DNA of 64,000 nt from Legionella santicrucis (GTDB lineage: Bacteria > Pseudomonadota > Gammaproteobacteria > Legionellales > Legionellaceae), in assembly GCF_001468135.1 (NCBI RefSeq), contig NZ_LNYU01000054.1, positions 153,086 through 217,085 of the forward strand, written 5' to 3'. Every line of letters starts with the position of its first letter. Within the stretch, counting starts at the first letter, position 1. A model generated the notes under the pieces. The model ran no database searches. It was not told the DNA's origin and was given only the letters and a program-made list of their open reading frames with translations. The translations under genes and the position numbers were made by a program. Positions 1-9,236 of this stretch are shown here, piece after piece.

Positions 1-1
1 T

Positions 2-565
2 CCAAAAACTCCAATATTATATTTAGTGGATTATGAGTTGCTCGCTGATATTAAAAATGGTTTAGATGTGATTGAAGAGCTTAATTTAAATGGTAAAGCT
101 ATTTTAGTTACCAGTTGCTTTGAAGATATTGCTATACGAAATCGATGTGAAAATATTGGCGTTAAAATCATACCAAAATCTTATGTACCTTATATTAAAA
201 TTATTGAGACTCCAGAGAAAGAACTTATAAATACGGTGGTTTTTATTGATGATGATGAAATGATGCGAATGACTTGGATCTTTGCGGCTGAAGAGGCTGG
301 ACAAAGTATTTCAACCTATTCGTCATTTGATGAGTTCGTAAATGAAATAAATAATTATTGTAAGAATACTCTTATTTATATTGACTCAGATCTAGGAAAC
401 AATGTTAGAGGCGAGGATTGCGCAAAACTCCTTTTTGATAAGGGGTTTATTGACGTTCATCTTGCCACTGGCCATTCGCGAGATCGATTTCGCCAAGTGC
501 CATGGATTAAAACAATTGTTGGTAAAGAGCCACCTTTTCAATTTGCACACGGGAATTCAACATGA
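2..565 (+). CDS. Tandem receiver-domain protein, C-terminal part (5' truncated by window)
   Basis: The reading frame is open to the left edge, so only the C-terminus is seen; the first in-window start-like codon (GTG at 26) is probably internal. The leading residues LYLVDYEL look like the phospho-acceptor strand of one receiver domain, followed by its VTS and PKS switch positions. A second receiver follows: acidic pocket IDDDE, acceptor IYIDSDLG, switch Thr in LATGHS and Lys in GKEPPF. Two receivers in a row are usual at the C-terminus of hybrid histidine kinases, so the missing part may hold the kinase. The stop overlaps the next start (ATGA), so the two genes are probably co-translated. Confidence 0.7.
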   Translation, partial: PKTPILYLVDYELLADIKNGLDVIEELNLNGKAILVTSCFEDIAIRNRCENIGVKIIPKSYVPYIKIIETPEKELINTVVFIDDDEMMRMTWIFAAEEAGQSISTYSSFDEFVNEINNYCKNTLIYIDSDLGNNVRGEDCAKLLFDKGFIDVHLATGHSRDRFRQVPWIKTIVGKEPPFQFAHGNST

Positions 566-789
566 ACTCTACGGATAAAGATAAATTAAAACACGATTTT
601 TTAAACTCAATTGTTATCATCAACAGCATGACAAAATCTGCTTCGAGTTTCATGAATACAATTTCACAGTCAATGGATACCGTCGATATTAACCAAAAGC
701 AGATGGAAAAATTTTTATATTCTATGAGCGCTATACGTGAGCAAACTTCAAAGATTGAAAATTATTTTTTATCTCTTTTTAATGAATAA
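562..789 (+). CDS. 75-aa H-box (DHp/phosphotransfer-like) protein
   Basis: Small helical protein beginning four bases inside the upstream tandem-receiver gene. Near the N-terminus it has KHDFLNSI, the pattern of a histidine kinase H-box (His-Asp followed by hydrophobic and Asn), then a second amphipathic helix. There is no ATP-binding domain. It therefore resembles a bare dimerisation/histidine-phosphotransfer domain, which could pass phosphate between the neighbouring receivers. The function is inferred from one motif and the gene context; it could also be a decayed kinase piece. Confidence 0.55.
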   Translation: MNSTDKDKLKHDFLNSIVIINSMTKSASSFMNTISQSMDTVDINQKQMEKFLYSMSAIREQTSKIENYFLSLFNE

Positions 790-799
790 TTGTGACAAA

Positions 800-1792
800 T
801 TATCTCTCTGCTAGATATGAGGAATATGAAACCACCCTTCCCCAATCTATAGAATCAGTTAAATGATCTTTGGTAATACTGTAGTAGTAATTGTTATCTA
901 GCTTTTGCGCATCAAATAAATAGTTAATCCACTCAGCTATTGGTTTTTTATATTCTTTTTCTGATAACAAGAATAATATTTTCTCTTTTTTTGTAACAGC
1001 GGCCATGGTCTGTTCGGGTAGCTCATATCCCCGCATTAAATCTAATTGATCTGACAGCTCTTTTACGTGTCTAAGGATAAGCCATGTAGGTTTGGCGTCT
1101 TTGTCAAGAAATAAAAAACTACCTGAGTTATCAACTAGATAATACTCAACAGCCTGTGCTTGTATTAGAACACTAGCAAATAATTTTTGATATAATTCAT
1201 TATCAAATAAATTATTAATGGAGTTTTCATACGCATTAACTATATTTTTTGTTAACTCTCTGAAATAGCGCTGAGTTAGGTCATCCACAGCTAATGTAAT
1301 TTCTGGATATAGATTTTCACTTGTCTTGAGTATAAATTTATCAATTAAACCGTGATTGAAAGCTTTTATCGCAGTATCTTTATCTGCTTCAGCCGTTAGC
1401 ATAATTTTAAAGATTTTTTTCTCTTTAATTTTTTTGCAAAATTCAATTCCGTTAATACCGGGCATTTGATAGTCCACAACTAACAATGGTGCATTCTCAA
1501 ACCTTGCTTTATGATAAAGCTGATTTAACATGTTACTAACATCAAAGCCAATAACTCGATCATTAGTAGTATCTAAATTCACATCATTCATTAATTTGAA
1601 AATTGATTGGGTGATATCTTGACAATCGTTATCAATAAGATGAAAAGCCATATCTGAGCTTGTAAGTGTTAGTATATTAAACTTTTGGCCAAATTCTAAA
1701 TCTAACGCATCCAAAAATGCTCTGTTATCATCTAAAAAAATGACTTTTATCGGATGATAAAAACAGGTAGGTCTTGCATCAATAATAGTCAT
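800..1792 (-). CDS. Response regulator with N-terminal receiver and uncharacterised C-terminal domain
   Basis: The N-terminal ~170 residues form a receiver: acidic pair in IFLDDN, phospho-acceptor Asp in LLVVDYQMPG, switch Thr in MLTAEAD and Lys in FILKTSE. An insert of ~40 residues lies between the acidic pair and the acceptor strand. The C-terminal half is not a recognisable DNA-binding domain; it contains YYLVDNSGSFLFLD and WLILRH. The layout recalls response regulators such as LqsR or PhcQ, which also lack a classic HTH, but I cannot prove that relation. A good ribosome site (AGAGGA) precedes the ATG. It converges on the receiver/H-box pair and probably works in the same phosphorelay. Confidence 0.7.
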   Translation of the reverse strand: MTIIDARPTCFYHPIKVIFLDDNRAFLDALDLEFGQKFNILTLTSSDMAFHLIDNDCQDITQSIFKLMNDVNLDTTNDRVIGFDVSNMLNQLYHKARFENAPLLVVDYQMPGINGIEFCKKIKEKKIFKIMLTAEADKDTAIKAFNHGLIDKFILKTSENLYPEITLAVDDLTQRYFRELTKNIVNAYENSINNLFDNELYQKLFASVLIQAQAVEYYLVDNSGSFLFLDKDAKPTWLILRHVKELSDQLDLMRGYELPEQTMAAVTKKEKILFLLSEKEYKKPIAEWINYLFDAQKLDNNYYYSITKDHLTDSIDWGRVVSYSSYLAER

Positions 1793-3118
1793 ATAGTAAT
1801 TCCTCTACGTTACAGCCACAATTGCATCACCCATGATAAGTTGCCAATATTTCAGACCTTTAATTATAATGTATTGCTGTTAAGAAAAAATAATTAACAT
1901 GGATGTCGCCCTGTATAATAAATGATTCTTCAAGTTTTTTCCTCCCAAATTTTATATTTAATCACTTAAGTTATTGAGATTTATGTTTTTCCGATTAAGT
2001 TAGAATCCTTTCTTGTTAATCTTCTTCAATTTACTCTAGAATTTTCTTTCTCATAAATCTACACCATTCCACAACCGTTAATTAAAGAATTAATTATATT
2101 TTTATTATTTATAATCAATGAGTTAACGATATTATCCCCCGGGGACAATTTATTAAATCGATAATCCATAACAGTGGTCCCGTGAAATTTAAAGTGCCAT
2201 TAAAACAGATCCAGGATTAAATTTAATAAAATTCAAACGGCCCAAAACAAAAAAATATCAAAGACAATTAAGAGCATCACAAACCCTTTAAAATTTAGCA
2301 CACTAAAGCCTCACGTTACGATTGAACTGCTTTTTCTAGGATTAATGTAATAGCCATTGCTTCAACATTAAAAAGCCTGATTAAATTAGGAGAATAAATT
2401 TAGTAGAGAAATCCATCTATTCCATCAAAATAAAAGATTTAATATAATGCCCTGAGAGATATAGGACTATTGTTAAATAGGTTATTGAAAAATAACAAAC
2501 GACACAACCATTTATCTTGATAATAAGCGCATAGCTATAAAAAAGATTTGTCCACTTAATCAAAAACACAAATCTCAGCCAAACAATATATTCTTCGCCA
2601 TGGGTAAAGATAGATAAAACAGATAACTCTATACGAAGACTAATATTACCAACATATATTGCTTAACAATCAATATTCTAAATATGAATTAATCATATAC
2701 ACTGGCGCAGATGGGAAAACAGTTCTTTTATTTTTGACATTTAGCTTACTAAAGGAGCCGTCATTCATCAGATAATGAGATGCTCTATTTATAGAAAGTA
2801 ATTTATTACAATTAAAAATGATATCTAAAACATGAAAATAACATTATCTTATATCCATTCTCGAATTTAGGATATTATCAAAATAAGTCAATAACTTACT
2901 CGTAAAAATGCAAAAAGTATAATTTAATGTAACTTTTGCAATATTACTCTGTCTTCAAGATAAACACATCTATTTGATAGTTGGGCGGTTAGTATAAACG
3001 CGCACAAAACGCTGGAATAATTATTTTACAAAAATTCACAATGCGAGATACTAATCAAAATTTTAAAGGTACTAGAGTAAAAATCCAGTATCTGTCAGAA
3101 GTTTCCGACATTAGAAAA

Positions 3119-3127
3119 TGTGGATAA
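3119..3127 (-). promoter_or_regulatory. DnaA box
   Basis: TGTGGATAA is the exact reverse complement of the strict DnaA box TTATCCACA. It lies 13 bp before the first iteron, as expected for an iteron plasmid origin that recruits host DnaA. Confidence 0.6.
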
Positions 3128-3140
3128 AAGCTAAAAACAC

Positions 3141-3281
3141 CCCATAAAGCTACACCATTACCATATACCTACACCATGACCTCCCATAAAGCCACACATG
3201 AAATTTTAAGTCCCATTAATCCCCATATTACTACACACAAAAACTCATAAACCTACACTATCAATCCCAAATAAATACACA
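3141..3281 (+). repeat. Iteron array (putative oriV)
   Basis: Six imperfect direct repeats with consensus near CCCATAAA-CTACACC start at 3141, 3160, 3183, 3222, 3244 and 3266. Spacings are 19, 23, 39, 22 and 22 bp, so one position in the phase is empty or degenerate. About two helical turns per step is typical of iterons bound by Rep_3-family initiators, and such an initiator is encoded at 5814. Unusually, the array is ~2.5 kb from rep and upstream of parA. Confidence 0.75.
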
Positions 3282-3391
3282 ATAGCTCTTATATAAATCA
3301 TTTAAAATCATATGGTTATGATGTTTTTATTTGATGAACTTATGAATAGAAGAAAAAAGATATATATTTTCCTTTTTTTAGAATTAAGATG

Positions 3392-3469
3392 AATAGTACA
3401 AATTACCGCTTGCAAATTTGTTTCAATAAAGTTAGTCTAAAAAAATAGTACAAAGCACCTTATTGCAAA
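3392..3469 (+). repeat. Paired direct repeat upstream of parA (possible partition operator or promoter duplication)
   Basis: AATAGTACAAA occurs at 3392-3402 and again at 3444-3454, each followed by TTGCAAA (3410-3416 and 3463-3469). The copies are 52-53 bp apart, five helical turns, and the second ends just before the parA ribosome site. It could be the operator for ParA/ParB autoregulation, a centromere-like site, or a duplicated promoter. Confidence 0.4.
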
Positions 3470-3478
3470 GGGGGATGG

Positions 3479-4393
3479 ATGAAAGTAATTACAACAGCCG
3501 GAAACAAAGGAGGGATTGGCAAATCAACTATTGCTCTCACTCTTGCACAATATCTAGCTAAATGTAAAAACATGAAAGGGGCCTTTATCGATTTAGACCC
3601 ACAAGGCAACTCTTCATCTAGCTTAATTCCGACTACAAGAGATCCAGCTCACCCAACTGGTTACATGCCTAAAGCACATCCAGAGTGGGATCCAAACAAC
3701 TTACCAGAAGATGATCCTCATTGGGATGGAGTTAGTAGTATTGCAGATATATTCATAGGTAAATCTATTTATCCATATCCAACATGGGTTGACAATTTAC
3801 ATTGTTTTCCTTCTTTTGCTTCATTATTGGAAGATGCACAACGTGTTCTAAAAGTTGATGTAAAAGAAAAGGTTATAAATCGTCTTAAAGAATTTACCGA
3901 AATGCTATCAACCCACAGTGATTACCAATTTGTTATTATTGATACGAATCCACAGTTTGGCCCACTAACAATGGCAGGGTTGCGAGCAGCAACTCATGGA
4001 CTATTGCCAACTGAACTTGAACAATATGGTATTAATGGAACCATAGGCATGATCCAAGCAATTTCACAAGAGCAACTTAGAAGAGTGAAAGACGATACTA
4101 TTAAAATAGCGGGAATTTTACCTAACCAAGTTCGTAAAACAGCAGTACATACTAAGTTCCTTAATGATTTGCGTTCAATAGAAAAATCAGAAGAATGGTT
4201 ATTACCTCCTATAGCCCAAAGAACCATTTATTCAGAATTGGTAGTAGAGGATGCAAAACCTAATTGTGTATTTAACTTACCACAAACACATCTCGCTAGA
4301 ATTGAAAGTGAGAAATGGTGCTCTTATGTATATGACAGGGTATTTCATAATGTATACAACAAAATAGAAGAAAAGGAGGCTTCCTATGGTTAG
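3479..4393 (+). CDS. parA: ParA-family partition ATPase
   Basis: Plasmid partition ATPase that would move ParB-bound plasmid copies over the nucleoid. The N-terminus carries the deviant Walker A motif KGGIGKST with signature lysines, then FIDLDPQGNSS (Walker A') and VIIDTNPQFGP (Walker B-like). 304 residues, normal for the family; there is no N-terminal HTH, so DNA-binding autoregulation would depend on ParB or an extra factor. The ATG follows a purine-rich AAAGGGGG site. It overlaps parB by 8 bp and heads a run parA-parB-RHH-like-rep-parB2 on the same strand. Confidence 0.93.
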   Translation: MKVITTAGNKGGIGKSTIALTLAQYLAKCKNMKGAFIDLDPQGNSSSSLIPTTRDPAHPTGYMPKAHPEWDPNNLPEDDPHWDGVSSIADIFIGKSIYPYPTWVDNLHCFPSFASLLEDAQRVLKVDVKEKVINRLKEFTEMLSTHSDYQFVIIDTNPQFGPLTMAGLRAATHGLLPTELEQYGINGTIGMIQAISQEQLRRVKDDTIKIAGILPNQVRKTAVHTKFLNDLRSIEKSEEWLLPPIAQRTIYSELVVEDAKPNCVFNLPQTHLARIESEKWCSYVYDRVFHNVYNKIEEKEASYG

Positions 4394-5411
4394 TAAATTC
4401 AAACTGAATTCAGTTAAAACTGGAGAGACAAAGGATGCCATATCAAGAACACTGGCAATTGCCAATGATTATGCTGGGGAACTGTCAATAGAAGTATTGT
4501 CCTTAGATAAAATAGAACTTGATCCGGAAAACAATCGTGAACTAGCACTAACACTTCATGATGCAATAAATGGAATAGATCCCTCTGATCCTGAATATAC
4601 AAAAAAGAAAAATGATTGGAAATCGCTTGAGTCATTAGCAAAAACTATACTAGATGATCAGTTAATTAACCCCATATTTGTATACAGATTTGGGAACAAA
4701 TGTCGTTTAATCGCTGGTGAACGTAGAACCTTGGCCTCAGCGATTGCCGGTAAAAAGGAAATTATAGCAAGAATTGCAAGTCAACGACCTGTTGGTTCAA
4801 AGTTAAGAGTTCTACAGTGGATTGAGAATAATGAGCGTGTAGACTTATCTCTGGCTGAAAGAGTTGCGAGTATTGAGGCTATTGTTAAAGAGTATTTAAA
4901 CGAAAATAAAGAAAAAAGTGATAGCGAGAAAATAACATCAAAAGTATTAAGTGATTTAACGGGAATGTCTATAACACAATCTCGAAGATATATTCTGATT
5001 TTGCAAGCTAGTCCAGAGATAAAGCAGGCGATTGCTGAAGGAAAAATAGAGAATGTAAAATTAATTGAATTAATTATTTCAGTTGAAAACGCAGAACATC
5101 AACAAGTTCTCTTAAAGGCAGCCATAGAAAATCTATCCTTTGATGCAATTGTAAAGCTAAAAAAAGAACTTGAATTTTCGTTAGTTACAAAAAAAGAAAT
5201 AAGAGGACGTAAACAATTAAATGTTAGTTTAGGTAAGGTAAAACCCAATATTGCCAAAATTATCTTTGATGCCTTAGTTTCAAGCAACATTCTACACGAG
5301 AGCATCGTCGAGCAAATGAATATGTTAAGCAATAATGTCCAATGGAATAATGGTAAGTCAGTTGAGGAGTGCTTTAAAAAAATAATTCCTCTAATTGCTC
5401 AGGAAGTGTGA
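4386..5411 (+). CDS. parB: ParB/RepB-type partition protein
   Basis: 341-aa ParB-family DNA-binding partner of the overlapping ParA. It contains the ParB N-domain motif CRLIAGERRTLAS (GERR), then a helix-turn-helix region (LSDLTGMSITQSRRYILIL). The C-terminal third is probably the dimerisation domain. It differs clearly from the Spo0J-like ParB at 6997. An ATG inside the parA end, preceded by AGGAGGC, supports this start. Confidence 0.9.
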   Translation: MVSKFKLNSVKTGETKDAISRTLAIANDYAGELSIEVLSLDKIELDPENNRELALTLHDAINGIDPSDPEYTKKKNDWKSLESLAKTILDDQLINPIFVYRFGNKCRLIAGERRTLASAIAGKKEIIARIASQRPVGSKLRVLQWIENNERVDLSLAERVASIEAIVKEYLNENKEKSDSEKITSKVLSDLTGMSITQSRRYILILQASPEIKQAIAEGKIENVKLIELIISVENAEHQQVLLKAAIENLSFDAIVKLKKELEFSLVTKKEIRGRKQLNVSLGKVKPNIAKIIFDALVSSNILHESIVEQMNMLSNNVQWNNGKSVEECFKKIIPLIAQEV

Positions 5412-5416
5412 TTAAA

Positions 5417-5788
5417 ATGAATAAGCTGAAACTCAATAATAATGAAGACGATAAGAAAATTATTACATTTACTATTAATAAAGAAATTAAAGAGTCACTC
5501 AGAGAAATTCTGTTAAATTCTGAAAAATATAATTTAAAAAAGAAAACTGATTGGGTAAACGAAGCCATCATAATGTTAAAGGAAAATCCTGATTACAAAG
5601 AAATGGTACTCAATGCAGAAGGGAATAGTGAAAATTTCGTATTTGATAAAATTTATATGACATTTAAGCAACGATGTTTTTTTTCTGATATGAGAAATGA
5701 AGTTGTAAAGGAATATCCTGATATAAGAGGCCCTCAAACTGCCATAATACGCGCTGCTATTTTGAGTAGAATGATGAGGAAAAAATAA
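5417..5788 (+). CDS. Small protein with two ribbon-helix-helix-like segments
   Basis: Sits between parB and rep. The longest frame starts at GTG 5408, but ATG 5417 fits AGGAAG better (10 bp spacing). Two similar blocks are visible: ITFTINKEIKESLREIL...TDWVNEAIIML and FVFDKIYMTFKQRCFFSDM...TAIIRAAILSRM. Each has a beta-strand followed by two helices, as in RHH (CopG/Arc) proteins, so it may bind DNA as a tandem RHH. Position suggests control of copy number or of the par/rep promoter. The function is inferred from fold-like pattern and context only. Confidence 0.6.
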   Translation: MNKLKLNNNEDDKKIITFTINKEIKESLREILLNSEKYNLKKKTDWVNEAIIMLKENPDYKEMVLNAEGNSENFVFDKIYMTFKQRCFFSDMRNEVVKEYPDIRGPQTAIIRAAILSRMMRKK

Positions 5789-5813
5789 GAAAAAAGGCCA
5801 AACGGAATGGGTA

Positions 5814-6995
5814 ATGTTCGCTGAAAAAACAATACGTAAACATGTAACAATTATTCATGCATACTCTTTAATGAGTGTATTGCAACGGAAAATTGTCAAT
5901 GTGCTTTTGTATGAAGCAATAAAAGGAGATGGTCGCATAAATAACCATCAAAATTCGGTCGCTGTCGAATGTAATATGCCTTTTTCTAAGCTGTTAAAAG
6001 CAGTCAAGTTTAATAGTAATAATACCCAATATCTAAAAGAGTCCATTGATGGGTTGGCATCATTAAAAATAGAATGGAATTTATTGAAAGATAAGGTACC
6101 TACAGATATCTCGTTTTTAAATTTACGAGTTTTACATGGTGCGCCTACGTTCTATCAAGATAATACCATCAATTTTTCTTTTCATAAAATCATGCTTGAT
6201 TTACTAGTTAATCCATCTATATACGGTACAATCGACGTTGATCTGCAATCTGAATTTGAATCGAAATATGGTCATGCTCTTTATGAAAATAGTACACGGT
6301 TTATTAACTTACAAAAAAATAAAATTATTTCATTAGATACATTTAGAAAAATTTTAGGAGTTCCTGAAGATAAATATCCAAGTATGCGGGAACTTACAAG
6401 AAATGTCATTTCGCCCTCATTAGAAGAGGTTAATGATCGAGCTAATTTTGCTGTTAGCTTGGATCCAATAAGAGTTGGTAGAAAAATTACTGGATTTGAG
6501 GTTCTAGTTAAGAACAAAAAAAATACAATAATATCAGAAGTCAGCTGTATTGATCGTGAAAATGAGCAGATACATAAAGAAATAAAATCAACTTTTGGCA
6601 TATTAAATGAGTCAATATTAGAAAATATTATAAATAACTACTCAGAAGAGTATATTCAAGAGAAGATTAACTATACCAAGAAATATGCAAAAAAAGAGCG
6701 GACAGGTTTTTATCCTATCCCATATTTTATTAGCGCCTTAAAACACGATTATAAATTTAAGGAAGAACCTAAGCCAGAAGTTTCTCAAGAAAAAGCATCT
6801 AATGATGAAGCTGAGTGGGAAAAGAAATTATTCGCTTTACAGGCAGAACTCAATCATTGGGAAAAACTATCAGGATATACTAAAGCTGGAGATAACCAAG
6901 AGCATGTTAAAAACATGCAGAAATTTGTTCTAGAAGCCCAAGAAAAATTAAAGCAACATTATTTAGAGAAGCCAATTAAAATGGAGGCGGTTTAA
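5814..6995 (+). CDS. rep: Plasmid replication initiator, Rep_3 family
   Basis: 393-aa initiator that would bind the iterons and open the origin. It has the two-winged-helix layout of the family: N-terminal KHVTIIHAYSLMSVLQRKIV, then the second winged helix with SMRELTRNVISPSLEEVN, a hallmark of Rep_3/RepB initiators, and ITGFEVLVKNKK. The C-terminal ~120 residues are a charged helical tail beyond the core domain. It lies between two parB genes and is followed one base later by the second. With the iterons and DnaA box it defines a theta-replicating plasmid. Confidence 0.92.
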   Translation: MFAEKTIRKHVTIIHAYSLMSVLQRKIVNVLLYEAIKGDGRINNHQNSVAVECNMPFSKLLKAVKFNSNNTQYLKESIDGLASLKIEWNLLKDKVPTDISFLNLRVLHGAPTFYQDNTINFSFHKIMLDLLVNPSIYGTIDVDLQSEFESKYGHALYENSTRFINLQKNKIISLDTFRKILGVPEDKYPSMRELTRNVISPSLEEVNDRANFAVSLDPIRVGRKITGFEVLVKNKKNTIISEVSCIDRENEQIHKEIKSTFGILNESILENIINNYSEEYIQEKINYTKKYAKKERTGFYPIPYFISALKHDYKFKEEPKPEVSQEKASNDEAEWEKKLFALQAELNHWEKLSGYTKAGDNQEHVKNMQKFVLEAQEKLKQHYLEKPIKMEAV

Positions 6996-6996
6996 T

Positions 6997-7842
6997 ATGA
7001 AATTTCCGGCCTTTGAACCAATCAATCTAAAGAATGAGCTCCAGTCCTTGGAAGCAATTGATCTGTGTTTATCAAAAATTTATCCAGATCAAAATCAGGC
7101 TAGAAAGTTTTTTAGCGATGCTTCACTAGAAGAATTGGCTTCATCAATTCGGCAGCATGGGATTATACAGCCTATTCTTGTCAAAGAAATAGATCATAAT
7201 AGGAATGAATATCAAATTATTGCAGGTGAACGGCGTTGGCGCGCAGCTAAAATAGTTGGATTAGAAAAAATCCCTGCAATCATTAGAAAATACAATAAAG
7301 CAAATGGGATGGCAGTATCTTTAATTGAAAATATTCAAAGAGAAGATTTAAACCCATTGGAAGAAGCGCAAGCTATACAGCGATTAATAGAAGAGTGTTA
7401 CATGACGCATGGTGAAGTTGCTGAAACTTTAGGTAGATCTCGAACAACGGTTACTAATCTTCTTAGATTGCTTACTCTCACAGATGAAGTAAAAGAAATG
7501 TTAAAAACGGGATTATTAGAAATGGGACATGCTAGAGCTTTATTAAGTTTGTCGAATGTACAACAAGTAGAAACAGCAAAAATAATTACTAGTAAGTCTT
7601 TATCTGTTAGGGAAACTGAAAAATTGGTTCAGCGCTTAAATAGGCCAGAAGATAAACAGGAGTTTTTTCTAAATCATCAATTTGAACAAAAAACGAAAGA
7701 TTGGATGGCACAATTGTCGAAAAAACTTTCATCAAAAGTTAACATGCATTTTAATGATGGAGGAAAAGGTAGGGTGGTGATAAGTTTTGACTCTTTAGAG
7801 GAAGCAGATTGGTTAATGGCCCATCTTAAGGTGGAAGGGTAG
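6997..7842 (+). CDS. parB: Second ParB, chromosomal Spo0J/ParB type
   Basis: 281 residues, close to canonical ParB: KIYPDQNQARKFF, ELASSIRQHGIIQPILV, the CTP-site motif GERRWRAAKI, ENIQREDLNPLEEAQA, the helix-turn-helix VAETLGRSRTTVTNLLRLL, and MGHARALL. It starts 1 bp after the rep stop behind a GGAGG site, so it is co-transcribed. I see no nearby consensus parS (TGTTTCACGTGAAACA) in the window. Two different ParB proteins on one replicon is unusual; this one may act in copy or replication control instead of segregation. Confidence 0.92.
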   Translation: MKFPAFEPINLKNELQSLEAIDLCLSKIYPDQNQARKFFSDASLEELASSIRQHGIIQPILVKEIDHNRNEYQIIAGERRWRAAKIVGLEKIPAIIRKYNKANGMAVSLIENIQREDLNPLEEAQAIQRLIEECYMTHGEVAETLGRSRTTVTNLLRLLTLTDEVKEMLKTGLLEMGHARALLSLSNVQQVETAKIITSKSLSVRETEKLVQRLNRPEDKQEFFLNHQFEQKTKDWMAQLSKKLSSKVNMHFNDGGKGRVVISFDSLEEADWLMAHLKVEG

Positions 7843-8078
7843 GGCTATTTTTTATTCACAAAATTAGTGGATAACTATGTGGAAAAATTGGAAGTTGTTT
7901 GCCTTGAGCCTGTAGTTATAATTTTACTGGTATACCGGAAAAAAACGACCTCCAAATTTTACTTTCAAGAGACGATTGGACTACGTCGAATGGTAAAGTG
8001 TGGCAAAAGATCATCTTCTTTCTAATCACTATTAAAGCGTGCTTAAATCGATCTGATTATTTAATAACCACTTTTCTT

Positions 8079-8552
8079 TTAGAAATTAAAAAGTAAGTCA
8101 AGTTGGAATGCTGTTGTATGAGATAAGTTGTTGTGAACAGTCGTGGAGCAATTATTTTGACTCAATTCGGACCTTGGTTTTTTCTTCCTTTTGGTATTGG
8201 TTTTATTAGTATATTTTTGTGATATTAAAAGAAACAGCATATTGTGAAGGGAAAAAATATTTTCACTATACAAAGTTTTAAGTCGATAATTATGCTGATA
8301 ACGGATTTTTATCATGCTTAAGAATTGAGCAAACGCATTTGTGTACGTTGAAAAAGCTAATGTTCTTCTTTGTCCCAACTTAGATTTTATTCTTCCATTA
8401 ATGGCGGTGATTGTCCAATCATCCAGTAAATCTTTCTCTAGACGAAGCACATAATAGCGTTTGTCTTTCTCAAAGCGTGCCTCATGGTAGACTTCTTTGT
8501 AGGTAAAATCCAAATAGTGTAACCAGGGTAAAGTAATAAACCAGAGCGTCAT
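8079..8552 (-). CDS. WGR-domain protein
   Basis: Residues ~30-95 match a WGR-like domain (RYYVLRLEKDLLDDWTI, KLGQRRTLAFSTY, FAQFLSMIKIRYQHNY), a small nucleic-acid-linked fold. The C-terminal tail is basic (KRKKKPR). Its ATG directly follows the stop of the upstream tyrosine recombinase, so the two are translationally coupled and may act together in DNA recombination or plasmid maintenance. The role is not known. Confidence 0.7.
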   Translation of the reverse strand: MTLWFITLPWLHYLDFTYKEVYHEARFEKDKRYYVLRLEKDLLDDWTITAINGRIKSKLGQRRTLAFSTYTNAFAQFLSMIKIRYQHNYRLKTLYSENIFSLHNMLFLLISQKYTNKTNTKRKKKPRSELSQNNCSTTVHNNLSHTTAFQLDLLFNF

Positions 8553-9137
8553 TTAGAAAATAGCCAAATTAGCAATGCGTTTTAGGCGATCAGGATTGTC
8601 TTCAACATAAATTGCGGTAGTCACAATGTTAGCATGACCTGCAAGACGTGAGACTGCTTTAATATCCGCGCCTTGTTCAATTAATCGGGTAATGAAAGTA
8701 CGTCGACCAGAATGGGAGCTTGCCCCAATGATTCCTGCTTTATCATAAAGTGACTTGAACCATTTTTGCAAACTATTGGGTGTAAAGCGACTTTTACGTT
8801 GGGTCTGAAATAAGGGTTTGTCTCGTGCAACATGTTTTAGGGTATCGAGATGTGCTTGGAGTGCTTTGCGGATTTTTTCATTGGCAAGATAAGCGTAACG
8901 TTGCTTTTCACCTTTGGTCATTGAGCGCTTCAAACAAATCTCTTCAAGTAATTGATAGTTGTAATCGGCTACATCTGCAATAGTGAGAGAGGCGATTTCT
9001 TTCACTCGCAATCCAAGACCAAAAGAACAATACACAAGGGCGCTATTTCTTATAGCGAATTGCCCATCTTTGGCAACAATAAGCAGTCGCTTAAACTCCG
9101 CTTCACTTAAGACTCTGGCCTTTCCTTCTTTTGGCAT
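8553..9137 (-). CDS. Short tyrosine recombinase (catalytic domain only)
   Basis: 194 residues covering only the catalytic domain of the phage integrase family. Visible catalytic residues: first Arg in GLGLRVKEIASL, HxxR box in HSGRR, second His in AGHANI and the Tyr nucleophile in TTAIYVED. The usual N-terminal core-binding domain is absent, so it may be a resolvase-like minimal recombinase for plasmid dimers. It is transcribed away from recX with the WGR gene immediately downstream. Confidence 0.88.
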   Translation of the reverse strand: MPKEGKARVLSEAEFKRLLIVAKDGQFAIRNSALVYCSFGLGLRVKEIASLTIADVADYNYQLLEEICLKRSMTKGEKQRYAYLANEKIRKALQAHLDTLKHVARDKPLFQTQRKSRFTPNSLQKWFKSLYDKAGIIGASSHSGRRTFITRLIEQGADIKAVSRLAGHANIVTTAIYVEDNPDRLKRIANLAIF

Positions 9138-9236
9138 AAAAGACTCAATATTTTCCTGTTATAATGGTATTCTAAATAAATCAGGCTGTCTTGGCAAAAG
9201 CAAAAATAAAATTGTGGTTTATAGTAGAACTTTAGT

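Larger units (their letters stand above)
1793..3478. other. Gene-free AT-rich region upstream of parA, containing the putative replication origin
   Basis: Nearly 1.7 kb without a convincing gene on either strand. Most is very AT-rich. The right part holds a perfect DnaA box, an iteron array and a repeat pair before parA, listed separately. An isolated iteron-like copy (CTCATAAATCTACACC, 2050-2065) lies about 1.1 kb left of the array. The stretch 3282-3390 between iterons and parA is especially AT-rich and would suit a DNA unwinding element. I see no gene in 1793-3118. Confidence 0.6.

Noticed and set aside
3141..3281. CRISPR array
   Set aside because: Repeats are short, imperfect and of two-turn phase with no unique spacers; they fit iterons, and no cas genes are present.
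6997..7842. Consensus parS for the Spo0J-type ParB
   Set aside because: I could not find TGTTTCACGTGAAACA or a near match near the gene or elsewhere in the window.
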